Below, piece after piece: positions 18,348 through 26,800 of a stretch of 64,000 bases of DNA. Source of the DNA: Myroides marinus (lineage in GTDB: Bacteria; Bacteroidota; Bacteroidia; Flavobacteriales; Flavobacteriaceae); NCBI RefSeq assembly GCF_900109075.1, contig NZ_FNYS01000002.1:372001-436000 (forward strand). The letters run 5' to 3'. The notes beneath the pieces were generated by a model. It made no database searches and was not told the origin of the DNA. It saw nothing but the letters and a program-made list of their open reading frames with translations. Every line of letters begins with the position of its first letter. The first letter of the stretch is position 1. The translations under genes and the position numbers were made by a program.

Positions 18348-19102
18348 GATTTAAAGTAATCAACTCCTTTGGAATCTTGTATTTCACAGCAGTTGTTATT
18401 CTTATTTACACACATCATATTAGCGCATGGTGGCTCGTTTTAGGCGGACTACTTTGGGTAGGTATGTTAGCTTGGGGAGCATTTGATATTCGTTTGAATA
18501 TATTTGTGAAGGCTATTTCTTCTAAAAGAAATGAGCGTCAAAAGCGCATCGCTATTACCTTTGATGATGGTCCTACTCTATTCACTCCGATGGTGCTCGA
18601 ACTTTTGAGTAAATACAATGCGAAAGCGACTTTCTTTTGTATCGGAAATCAAGTACAACAATACCCTTCTATACTTCAACAGACCTTAGCAGAAGGGCAT
18701 CTTATCGGCAACCATACACAGACACACACTACACGTATGGGGTTTCTCTCGGCAGATGAGGTATATCAAGAGATAATATTAGCAGAACAGACAATTCAGA
18801 ATACCACAGGCATTAGACCGATGTGGTATAGACCACCGTTTGGGGTGACTAATCCTAAGATAGCGAAAGCTTTGTCTAAGACAGATTATAAAATAGCAGG
18901 ATGGAATATTAGGTCTTTAGATACCGTTATTGAAAAAGAACAACGTATTTTTGAACGTATAAAACACAAGATTAAACCTGGAGCTATAATCCTGCTACAC
19001 GATACGACAGAGAGAAGTGTACAGGCATTAGAATTACTATTGATAGAACTGACTAAACAAGGCTATGAAATGGTAACTCTAGATGAATTATTAAATCATT
19101 AA
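18341..19102 (+). CDS. membrane-anchored polysaccharide deacetylase (NodB domain)
   Basis: A 253-residue protein with two hydrophobic N-terminal segments (about 8-24 and 28-47) and then a NodB domain. Motif 1 ITFDDGP includes Asp75 and Asp76, motif 2 GNHTQTH supplies metal ligands His125 and His129, motif 3 is WYRPPFG (162-168), and motif 5 LLHD includes His219. The catalytic set looks complete, so it should be an active CE4 deacetylase in the periplasm. Such a gene recurs in flexirubin clusters, but its pigment role is not known to me. It may act on a glycolipid carrier or on an ester or amide of the pigment. It overlaps the CLF gene by 7 bases. Confidence 0.84.
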   Translation: MLRFKVINSFGILYFTAVVILIYTHHISAWWLVLGGLLWVGMLAWGAFDIRLNIFVKAISSKRNERQKRIAITFDDGPTLFTPMVLELLSKYNAKATFFCIGNQVQQYPSILQQTLAEGHLIGNHTQTHTTRMGFLSADEVYQEIILAEQTIQNTTGIRPMWYRPPFGVTNPKIAKALSKTDYKIAGWNIRSLDTVIEKEQRIFERIKHKIKPGAIILLHDTTERSVQALELLLIELTKQGYEMVTLDELLNH

Positions 19103-19106
19103 GCGT

Positions 19107-19736
19107 ATGAAAAAGATATTAAGTGCATTGTTAATGTTAGTTGTGACTACTATATCATTGGCACAAGAGAAAGCAATGACTCAATCAGAAATAACTTCGT
19201 TTAAGAAAGAAGTTATCTCTAAAACAAAAGAAATAACAAGTCTATCTACAGATTTTACACAGTATAAGCACATGAGCTTTATGTCTAAAGACATCGAGTC
19301 TAAAGGCGAAATGCTGTTACAGGTGCCTAATAAATTGCTGTGGAAGTACAGTACGCCATTTGAATACAGTATTGCCTTTAAAGACAATAAGATTAGCATC
19401 AATGACCAAGGAAAGAAAAACAAGGTAGACATAGGAAATAACAAGAAGTTCGCTAAGATTAACAACTTAATAGTAGGTAGTATTAGCGGCAATATGTTTG
19501 ATGAGAAAGAGTTTAAAATATCTTATTTTAAAAATGGTAAACGCAGTATAGCCAAACTAATCCCTCAGAGTAAGGATATCTCTCAGTACATCTCTCAGAT
19601 AGAACTATACTTCGACGAAGGACAGAGTACAGTATCAGAAGTAAAGTTAGTAGAACCATCGGCTGACTATACCCGTATCGTGTTTAAGAATAAGAAAACT
19701 AATATCAAGCTAAATGATTCGAGTTTTAATAATTAG
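19107..19736 (+). CDS. LolA-like outer membrane lipoprotein carrier
   Basis: A 209-residue protein with a signal peptide (cleavage near ISLAQ, residue 20) and a LolA-like body including the early TDFTQYKHM segment and LLWKYSTPFEYSI. LolA homologues in aryl-polyene clusters are thought to ferry the hydrophobic pigment across the periplasm, in parallel to the housekeeping Lol system. It begins 4 bases after the deacetylase and overlaps the following lipoprotein gene by 23 bases. Confidence 0.84.
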   Translation: MKKILSALLMLVVTTISLAQEKAMTQSEITSFKKEVISKTKEITSLSTDFTQYKHMSFMSKDIESKGEMLLQVPNKLLWKYSTPFEYSIAFKDNKISINDQGKKNKVDIGNNKKFAKINNLIVGSISGNMFDEKEFKISYFKNGKRSIAKLIPQSKDISQYISQIELYFDEGQSTVSEVKLVEPSADYTRIVFKNKKTNIKLNDSSFNN

Positions 19737-20340
19737 TATTTTCTCTTTATTAGCTTTTTCGTGTAAGAGTATCAAGATAGATGATATTCCTAAGGACAAC
19801 TATGTGTCGAATGAGGCTGTAGTAAAGAATACTTATTTTGCAACAATAGGAGAAGAACACATCTTTAGAGCTAATATCACTGTGTTTAAGAACGAGCTTA
19901 GTGGTCTATTAGTCGTTAAGCGCATAGATGATCAGCTACACAGAGTAGTACTTACCTCAGACTTCGGTAACACATTATTTGATTTCTCTATTTATAAGGA
20001 TAAATACGTAGCTAATTATGTGATGAGTGATATAAATAAGAAGTTTATTTTGAATATTTTAGCTAAAGATTTTCAGTTGTTTACAGCTGCGCATCTACCT
20101 GTATCTAAGAAGATAGCAGATGGACAGCAGGTCGTATACTTAGGGAGTTATAATAAGCTAAAGACTGTAGTGATATGGGACACTCCATTAGAGCGTGTAT
20201 CGCGTTTAATCTATGGAACACCTAATAAAGCTAAGGCATCATATAATTATACTAAATCAGAGGAAGGCAAGCCTATCTTATCCATAGAACACTATAACTT
20301 CCCGATGAGTATAAAGCTTACACCTATGACTGATGAATAA
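19714..20340 (+). CDS. pigment-cluster lipoprotein
   Basis: A 208-residue protein with a lipoprotein-type signal peptide, putative lipidation at Cys17 (LLAFSC). The body is beta-rich with no enzymatic motif. Its position after a LolA-like gene, overlapping it by 23 bases, matches the LolA-LolB-like pairs of aryl-polyene clusters. A role as the outer-membrane acceptor of the pigment is therefore plausible. The call rests on context and the signal peptide rather than on a recognised domain. Confidence 0.72.
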   Translation: MIRVLIISIFSLLAFSCKSIKIDDIPKDNYVSNEAVVKNTYFATIGEEHIFRANITVFKNELSGLLVVKRIDDQLHRVVLTSDFGNTLFDFSIYKDKYVANYVMSDINKKFILNILAKDFQLFTAAHLPVSKKIADGQQVVYLGSYNKLKTVVIWDTPLERVSRLIYGTPNKAKASYNYTKSEEGKPILSIEHYNFPMSIKLTPMTDE

Positions 20341-20373
20341 ATATAAGTAACCAAATACAAACACACTATTACT

Positions 20374-20967
20374 ATGAAAAAACTATTACTAGCCCTATTA
20401 TTACTTGCAGGTATAAGCCAGACTTATGCTAAAGAGAAAACGAGAAGAATCAATCCTGGTATCCGTGGAGGATGGAATATGAGTACCGTGACTGGTACAG
20501 AAGGAGATTATCGTACTAATTTTTATCTAGGGGTACAACTTCCTATTAGATTAGCAAAGTTCTATGAGTTACAACCTGAGTTAGTATACTCTCGTCAGGG
20601 GGCAGATAATATAAACCCATCACTAGTAAACTATAATTATGACCGCAGTGGAAGTAATTTACAGTTAGATTATGTGGATATTAACGTGATTAATAAATTC
20701 CATTTTGGTAGAGTTAACTTGCAAGTAGGACCTGGATTAGCAATTGCAACTAATAGTAGTAATAAGAACATCACTCCTATAGACTTAACATTTAACTTTG
20801 GTCTCGGATTAGATATAACTAGTCGTCTAGGAGTAGAAGCTAGATGGATGCCTGGAGTTGTTAGTATTAATAATGGAGCAGATACATATTATAACGGGGT
20901 ACAGTACATCTATGACGATTATATGCGTAATAACACATTCCAGATTGGAGCTTACTTTAAGTTCTAA
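20374..20967 (+). CDS. outer membrane beta-barrel protein (PorT-like)
   Basis: A 197-residue protein with a signal peptide ending at TYAKE and a body of alternating beta strands: IRGGWNMSTV near the start and a C-terminal FQIGAYFKF ending in Phe, as outer-membrane barrels do. It matches the Bacteroidetes outer-membrane beta-barrel/PorT family in size and layout. It is the last gene of block A, 33 bases after the lipoprotein, and is followed by a strong terminator. It could help place pigment in the outer membrane, but this is only suggested by location. Confidence 0.78.
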   Translation: MKKLLLALLLLAGISQTYAKEKTRRINPGIRGGWNMSTVTGTEGDYRTNFYLGVQLPIRLAKFYELQPELVYSRQGADNINPSLVNYNYDRSGSNLQLDYVDINVINKFHFGRVNLQVGPGLAIATNSSNKNITPIDLTFNFGLGLDITSRLGVEARWMPGVVSINNGADTYYNGVQYIYDDYMRNNTFQIGAYFKF

Positions 20968-20990
20968 TCTAGTATAATAAAATATTGATT

Positions 20991-21031
20991 AAGGTTTAGA
21001 GGGCTTGAGAGAGCTATCTAAACCTTTTTTT
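20991..21031 (+). terminator. intrinsic terminator after block A
   Basis: AAGGTTTAGA at 20991-21000 pairs perfectly with TCTAAACCTT at 21017-21026, with a 16-base loop and a T run to 21031. It lies 23 bases after the beta-barrel gene and should end the long pigment transcript. Confidence 0.85.
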
Positions 21032-21050
21032 ATACCTCATCCTTACAGCA

Positions 21051-21080
21051 AATCCAACCTTATATCAAGGTTGGATTTTT
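21051..21080 (+). terminator. second tandem terminator hairpin
   Basis: AATCCAACCTT (21051-21061) pairs with AAGGTTGGATT (21067-21077) around a 5-base loop, followed by T residues. It is a backup terminator 20 bases after the first, making the boundary between blocks A and B tight. Confidence 0.75.
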
Positions 21081-21114
21081 CTTTTCATATAATCGCTATT
21101 TGCGTGCATATGTA

Positions 21115-21207
21115 AGTATAGCATTAGTATAATGCTAGGGTAGTCTAAGTACCATTTTACAGTGTTTTGGTACTTCCACTATACTTGCATTATACTAGGA
21201 CTATACT
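21115..21207. repeat. nested imperfect palindrome (93 bases)
   Basis: Three successive pairs of perfect arms line up co-axially: 21115-21121 with 21201-21207 (7 bases), 21125-21135 with 21187-21197 (11 bases), and 21147-21153 with 21169-21175 (7 bases). Between them are small internal loops. It would fold as one long stem in RNA on either strand. No T run follows, so it is not an ordinary terminator. Confidence 0.7.
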
Positions 21208-21731
21208 AGCAATGTATATAAAATGCTATGAAATCAATGGAATAGTATTAATGATAAATAGTATATACTGCGAATGTTTTAAATGATTTAAAGAGGTAGA
21301 AAGGAGAGAGAAAGGAGGTCGTGTTTAGTAGGTACAGGGGTGGGAAAGAGAGAGAAAACAGAGAGTAAGTAGGTGATAATCGTGTAGTAATGATTTGGTT
21401 AATAAGCAATAAAGCAGAAAGAACTAATAGGTAAAGCGGGAATAAAGAGAGAATTAAGATTCGGTAGAGATTCAGTACTAGAGGAATGTAGTGTAACATT
21501 ACACTGTTTATTAGTAGATATTACAGCTCTATAAAGAATAAAAATTAAAAAAAGAGTTTCCATGTATTATTATATAGCAGGGGCTATAATTAAAAATTAA
21601 CCTAATGGATTGAGAAATTCTTTTATAAAAAGAAGATAATAAACAGATATATAAGAAAATAGTTGGCTGAAGTACTGTGTTTTTTGTAAATAAGTTAAAT
21701 GGCGTTTAAATAAGAATATGTTTTTTTTAAT

Positions 21732-21739
21732 TAGTTTTG
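21732..21739 (+). promoter_or_regulatory. candidate -7 element for pigment block B
   Basis: TAGTTTTG fits the TAnnTTTG consensus 35 bases before the hotdog gene at 21774. A T-rich tract lies directly upstream, but there is no clear TTTG -33 at the ideal spacing, so this is a moderate call. Confidence 0.45.
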
Positions 21740-21773
21740 CATTAAATATTTTTAAGAAATAATATAGGTATTT

Positions 21774-22142
21774 ATGCTTATCGACAATTTTTATGAAGTA
21801 GTTAGCCTGGAGACAGCTAACACTAATCAACATACCGCTTTAGTAAGATTAAATACTTCTCATGATGTGTTTAAGGGGCACTTCCCAAATAATCCAGTAA
21901 TGCCTGGTATATGTATGATTCAGATTATTAAAGAATTGTCAGAGGAGATCTTAAAGTATGAGCTTTTTATGGAGCAAGTACTTAATGTTAAGTTTATGAC
22001 GCTAATCAATCCTGAGAAGTGTAACGAACTTACTTTTTCGCTACAAATAGATGAGGTAGACGGAGCTGTGAAGGTGAAGAGTGCGATCGACTTTGAAGGA
22101 GCAGTAGCATTAAAGATGAGTAGTACGTATAAAAAGAAATAG
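21774..22142 (+). CDS. 3-hydroxyacyl-ACP dehydratase, FabZ-like hotdog
   Basis: A 122-residue single hotdog protein that keeps the FabZ/FabA-type loop GHFPNNPVMPG, with the candidate catalytic His at about residue 35. The usual acid of the central helix (IEAMAQ in FabZ) is replaced in MIQIIKELSEE, so the acid may come from elsewhere or from a partner. It is the first gene of block B and the only hotdog protein in the cluster with the GHFP loop. The two ApeP-like proteins in block A lack the His but keep the Glu. Complementary partial sites across subunits are therefore possible. A 2-base gap separates it from the next gene. Confidence 0.78.
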   Translation: MLIDNFYEVVSLETANTNQHTALVRLNTSHDVFKGHFPNNPVMPGICMIQIIKELSEEILKYELFMEQVLNVKFMTLINPEKCNELTFSLQIDEVDGAVKVKSAIDFEGAVALKMSSTYKKK

Positions 22143-22144
22143 CA

Positions 22145-22624
22145 ATGAAGTTTTTAACTGTATTTTTCGCGAGTATGATGATGTTCTTTCAGACCTCTAC
22201 TAAGGGGATTAGAGAGAGCTTTGAGCATGCGGGGAACTCTGTAGAACAAGCAGAGGCGTTCTATAATCAAACGCTTAAACTAGGTGACTCAGACTTGGCA
22301 AATGCTTATGTAGGAGGAGCCTTAATCACTAAAGCAAAGTTCGAAAAAGGAGTTAAGAACAAGAAAGCTCTTATCGTAAAAGGAGCTGGATTATTAGACG
22401 CATCTGTGGCTAATAAGCCTAAGGATATAGAGATTAGACTCGTGAGACTAATTATACAGGAACACGTACCAAATATCGTTAAGTATAAATCAAATATACA
22501 AGAGGATAAAAAGGTAATAATAGAGAATTACAGCAGTCAGTCTGCTGATATAAAGAAATGGATAAGCAGCTATGCGAAAGAGTCAAAAGCATTTACTGCC
22601 AAAGAGAGAAAAAAACTTCTGTAA
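22145..22624 (+). CDS. small exported protein of unknown function
   Basis: A 159-residue protein with a hydrophobic N-terminus (MKFLTVFFASMMMFFQ) that looks like a signal peptide or anchor. The remainder is helical and charged, with a repeated Lys-rich character (AKFEKGVKNKKA, AKERKKLL) and no recognised motif. I do not recognise the family. Its place between the hotdog and glycosyltransferase genes, 2 and 14 bases away, ties it to the pigment operon. Confidence 0.72.
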   Translation: MKFLTVFFASMMMFFQTSTKGIRESFEHAGNSVEQAEAFYNQTLKLGDSDLANAYVGGALITKAKFEKGVKNKKALIVKGAGLLDASVANKPKDIEIRLVRLIIQEHVPNIVKYKSNIQEDKKVIIENYSSQSADIKKWISSYAKESKAFTAKERKKLL

Positions 22625-22638
22625 TGGAAGACAAATAA

Positions 22639-23832
22639 ATGAAAGACAACCTTACCTTACTAAACATACATAATACCATTGACGAATTGGGCATTTGTGT
22701 CTTAATTCCTACTTATAATAACCACCGGACCTTAAGACGTGTGATAGACGGAGTACTGTCTTATACAGATAAGGTGATTATCATTAATGACGGTTCTACA
22801 GATGCTACCTCAGCGATATTAGAGGAGTATAGCTCTAGTGTACATATCATTAATTTACCTGAGAATAAAGGTAAAGGTAATGCACTAACTGTCGGATTTA
22901 GGGAAGCTATACAGTTAGGGTATCAATATGCCATTACCATAGATAGCGACGGGCAGCACTACCCTAGTGATATACCTGTATTCGTCGAAGCTCTAATGCA
23001 GAGTGAAGAGAAAAACCTATTACTTATCGGCTCTCGTAATATGGAGCAAGACGGCATACCGAAGAAAAGTAGCTTCGGTAATAAGTTCTCTAACTTTTGG
23101 TTTTGGTTTGAGACAGGGATTAAGTTGACAGATACTCAATCTGGATACAGACTATATCCATTAAAGTCTTTAGCAAAGAGATATTTTACTAATAAATTTG
23201 AATTTGAGATAGAGGTTATCGTACGTGCAGCGTGGAATGATGTGGCTGTGCAGAATGTACCTATACAGGTATTATACGATGAGTCAGAACGCGTATCTCA
23301 CTTCAGACCATTTAAGGATTTTACCCGTATTAGTATATTGAATACGGTATTAGTAACCTTGCTGTTATTATATATTATTCCTAGAAACTTCTTTAGACGA
23401 TTTAAAAAAAAAAGTTTTAAAGATTTCTTGAGAGAGGATATCTTAGGAAGTGATGATTCTAATAAGGTCAAGGCTGTATCTATAGGATTAGGAGTATTCA
23501 TCGGGATAGCTCCACTGTGGGGGCTACAGTCGTTCTTATCTATATTCTTAGCCATCACATTTAGGTTAAATAAGGTATTAGCCTTTACATTCTCTAATGT
23601 CAGTATACCTCCTATGATACCTATTATCGTATTCGCATCATTAAGGACAGGATATTACCTAGTGCCACATGGGACTAAAGATATTATCTTAGATGAGTAT
23701 ACCATAGAGTCGATGTCAGCTCACTTAGTACAGTATCTAGTGGGGAGCATAGTATTAGCGAGTGTGATGAGTGTATTATTTGGTGTCGGGAGTTATATAT
23801 TATTATCTGTATTTAATAAAAAAGAAAAGTAA
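22639..23832 (+). CDS. glycosyltransferase family 2 fused to DUF2062
   Basis: A 397-residue protein. The N-terminal GT-A domain (about 15-240) has VLIPTYNN, the nucleotide-binding INDGSTD, the metal motif TIDSDGQH and a TQSGYRLYP segment typical of dolichol-phosphate-mannose-synthase-like enzymes. The C-terminal part (about 260-395) is a hydrophobic DUF2062 domain (GVFIGIAPLWGLQSFLS). This GT2-DUF2062 combination is typical of aryl-polyene and flexirubin clusters. It probably glycosylates a membrane-bound carrier or the pigment. Its stop overlaps the exporter start by one base. Confidence 0.85.
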   Translation: MKDNLTLLNIHNTIDELGICVLIPTYNNHRTLRRVIDGVLSYTDKVIIINDGSTDATSAILEEYSSSVHIINLPENKGKGNALTVGFREAIQLGYQYAITIDSDGQHYPSDIPVFVEALMQSEEKNLLLIGSRNMEQDGIPKKSSFGNKFSNFWFWFETGIKLTDTQSGYRLYPLKSLAKRYFTNKFEFEIEVIVRAAWNDVAVQNVPIQVLYDESERVSHFRPFKDFTRISILNTVLVTLLLLYIIPRNFFRRFKKKSFKDFLREDILGSDDSNKVKAVSIGLGVFIGIAPLWGLQSFLSIFLAITFRLNKVLAFTFSNVSIPPMIPIIVFASLRTGYYLVPHGTKDIILDEYTIESMSAHLVQYLVGSIVLASVMSVLFGVGSYILLSVFNKKEK

Positions 23833-26800
23833 TGTCTAGTGTATTCTATCATATCTATAAATGGGGAGAGAAGAACAAGGTAATCTTCTTTATTCTGTCA
23901 ATACTCTTTGTAGTACTGACTGCCTATGGAGCTTTGAACATTAAGTTCGAAGAAGATATCACACGTATATTGCCTAAAAATGAAAAGACGAGTATTACTT
24001 CTAAAATACTAGGTCAACTGAGATTTTCGGATAAAGTATCTGTTATCATAGAAAAACAAAAGGATGGAACTACTGATGATATGGTAGAGCTGGCTAATCA
24101 GTTCTTAGATTCATTAGCAGTAAAGAATGAATATGTCAAGTCTATACAGGGCAAGGTAGATGATGAGAATATTAATGAAGCAATCAGCTTTGTATATGAT
24201 CATTTGCCTTTATTCTTAGAAGAGACCGATTATGATAAGATAGCGACTAAGCTTAATAACGATAGCCTGAAGCAAGTAGTAGAGGGCAACTATAAAACGC
24301 TTATCTCTCCTACTGGGATGGTAGCTAAGCAGTTTATTCAACGTGATCCGATGGGTATCGGGTTTATGGCATTACAAAAATTACAACAGCTCAATATCGG
24401 TGATGATTTTCATCTAGTAGATGGGTATATTATGAATAAGGACGAAGATAAGCTGCTCCTGTTTATAGATCCTGTATATGACGGAACAGAGACGGAGCAC
24501 AATACAATATTCGTCAATTACTTAAATGGTGTAAAAGAAGACCTAAATAAGACTTATCTAGATAAGGTGAGTGTAGATTACTTCGGTGCCTCGTTCGTAG
24601 CTGTAGCTAACGCAAAACAGATCAAGAGCGATATACAAAAGACTGTAGCGATATCAGTGACGGTATTAATGTTGCTATTAATAGCGTTTTACCGCAAGCT
24701 GTTTATTCCTATTATTTTATTTATACCTACTGTTTTTGCTGCATTAGTAGCGCTGTTTGTCTTGTATTTTATTAAGGATTCTATATCTGCTATTTCATTG
24801 AGTGTAGGTGCTATCCTGATAGGAATTACTATAGACTATGCCTTACACATTATGACGCATTATAAGCACAGTGGTGATATTAAGGAGGTGTATAGAGAGA
24901 TCACTAGACCTATCATTATGAGCTGTGCTACTACAGCTATAGCATTCTTATGTCTAGTATTCGTACACTCTGAGGCATTAAAGGATTTGGGAATATTTGC
25001 TTCTATCACTGTGATGGCTGCAGGGATATTCTCACTACTATTTATTCCTCATCTGTATAAACCATCTGCTAAAGACTTAGTAGGTGAATCTAGTACTGTG
25101 TTAGATAAGGTAGCTAAGTATCCTTTTGACAAGAGTAAGTGGTTATTAGGGTTGTGTCTATTAGCGATTGTGGTTAGTTGTTTCGCTTTTAATCACACTA
25201 TTTTTAATAAAGATCTGTCTTCGATGAACTATTTCCCAGAGGAATTAAAGCAGGCAGAAGAGAAACTAAACAATACCTTAGATAGCAATAGTAAATCACT
25301 GTATATTACTTGTTATGGGGAGGATGTAGATGAGGTAGTAGAGGATAACGCTAGACTAGCTCAGCACTTACAATTAGAACAATCAGAGGGAAATATACTA
25401 CAGTATAGCTCTCTAGGAAATATAGTGTTGTCTAAGAGTCAACAGGAGCAGAAGATAAAGCGCTGGAATGAGTTCTGGGCAAAACAAGATATAACAGCCT
25501 TAAAGAGTACACTGATCAGAGAGGGACTTAAGTATGACTTTATGGAGAGTACTTATACAGGGTTCTACAATCTGTTAGCAACTAGCTTTAGTGTAATTCC
25601 TATTCAGGAATATGTAAAGCTAAACCCTCAGATTATGGACGAATTCTTTATAGAGAAAGATGGGTTCTACACAATCAATACTCTAGTAAAAGTAAAAGAG
25701 AGTGATAGGGCTACATTTGTCAATGCTCTTAAAGGACCTAAAGAGTACTTAGTGATCGATAGAAAGGCTATAAACGAAACGTTCTTAAGCAACTTAGTGA
25801 ATGACTTCACTAGCTTAGTCAACTATTCTTTTATAGCAGTATTATTGATTCTGTGGTTTTTCTTTAGACGTGCTGAGATGGTGATCGTGAGTATGATACC
25901 GATTATGATTACTGGGTTTATCACTACAGGACTGATGGGGCTGTTCCAGATAGAGTTTAATATCTTTAGTTCTATCGTGTGTACATTAGTATTCGGTCAG
26001 GGCGTAGACTTTACGATCTTTATGACTAACGCATTACAGAAGGAATATACCACAGGTAAAGACGAAAGTGTGATGTACCGTTCGTCTATTATCTTAGCAG
26101 TATTGACTACATTATTAGCTATCGGTACACTGATATTCGCTAAGCATCCTGCACTGCGTTCTATCTCTATGGTATCGCTGATAGGGTTATCTGTATCTGC
26201 TATAGTAGCCTTCGTGTTATATCCTAGATTATACAGATTCTGCTTTACGAATAGACAGCGCAAGGGGTTATCTCCTATCACGTTGCGTCTTACACTGTTT
26301 AGTGTTGTATCATTTACCTATTTTGGGTTATTTGGTATACTGTATTCGTGTATCGCGAGAGTATTGATGTTGATATTGCCAATGCCAAAAGTGGTGAAGT
26401 TAAGATGGTTTGGCAAAGGGATGTCGTTGTATCAGACTTCTGTGTTATACCTTAATCCATTCGTGAAAAAAGGTATAATTAATAAACACAAAGAAGATTT
26501 TAAAAAACCTGCTATTATCATAGCTAATCATACTTCATTCTTAGACTCACTGACGATAGGAATGGTTAATTCGAATATCGTATATCTAGTCAATGACTGG
26601 GTGTATAAGTCTCCTATATTTGGTAGGGCTGTACAGATGGCGGGCTTTTACCCTGTATCGAATGGTGTAGATAACAGTGTAGCTCACTTAGAAGAACGAG
26701 TAAAACAGGGGTTCTCTCTAATGATATTCCCTGAAGGGACACGTTCTATGACTAATGACGTACAACGTTTTCACAAAGGGGCATTCTTCTTAGCAGAGAC

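Larger units (their letters stand above)
21081..21773. other. non-coding interval between pigment blocks, with long imperfect palindrome
   Basis: About 690 bases with no credible gene. The first part holds a nested palindrome at 21115-21207: AGTATAG/CTATACT outer arms, TAGTATAATGC/GCATTATACTA middle arms, AAGTACC/GGTACTT inner arms, and a 15-base loop. The middle part (about 21280-21380) is strongly purine-rich on the + strand. The last part leads to block B. An 83-residue frame on the reverse strand (21248-21499) is hydrophobic and low in complexity and I do not accept it as a gene. The interval may carry regulatory RNA or a regulator site for block B. Confidence 0.6.

Noticed and set aside
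21248..21499. An 83-residue leftward open frame in the gene-free interval
   Set aside because: It is almost pure Leu/Ile/Ser/Tyr, translated from the purine-biased strand's complement, with no start context and no family resemblance; it is a composition artefact.
21597..21833. A 78-residue leftward open frame overlapping the block B promoter and hotdog start
   Set aside because: It overlaps a well-supported gene, has an AT-driven composition (Lys, Ile, Phe, Tyr) and no motif.
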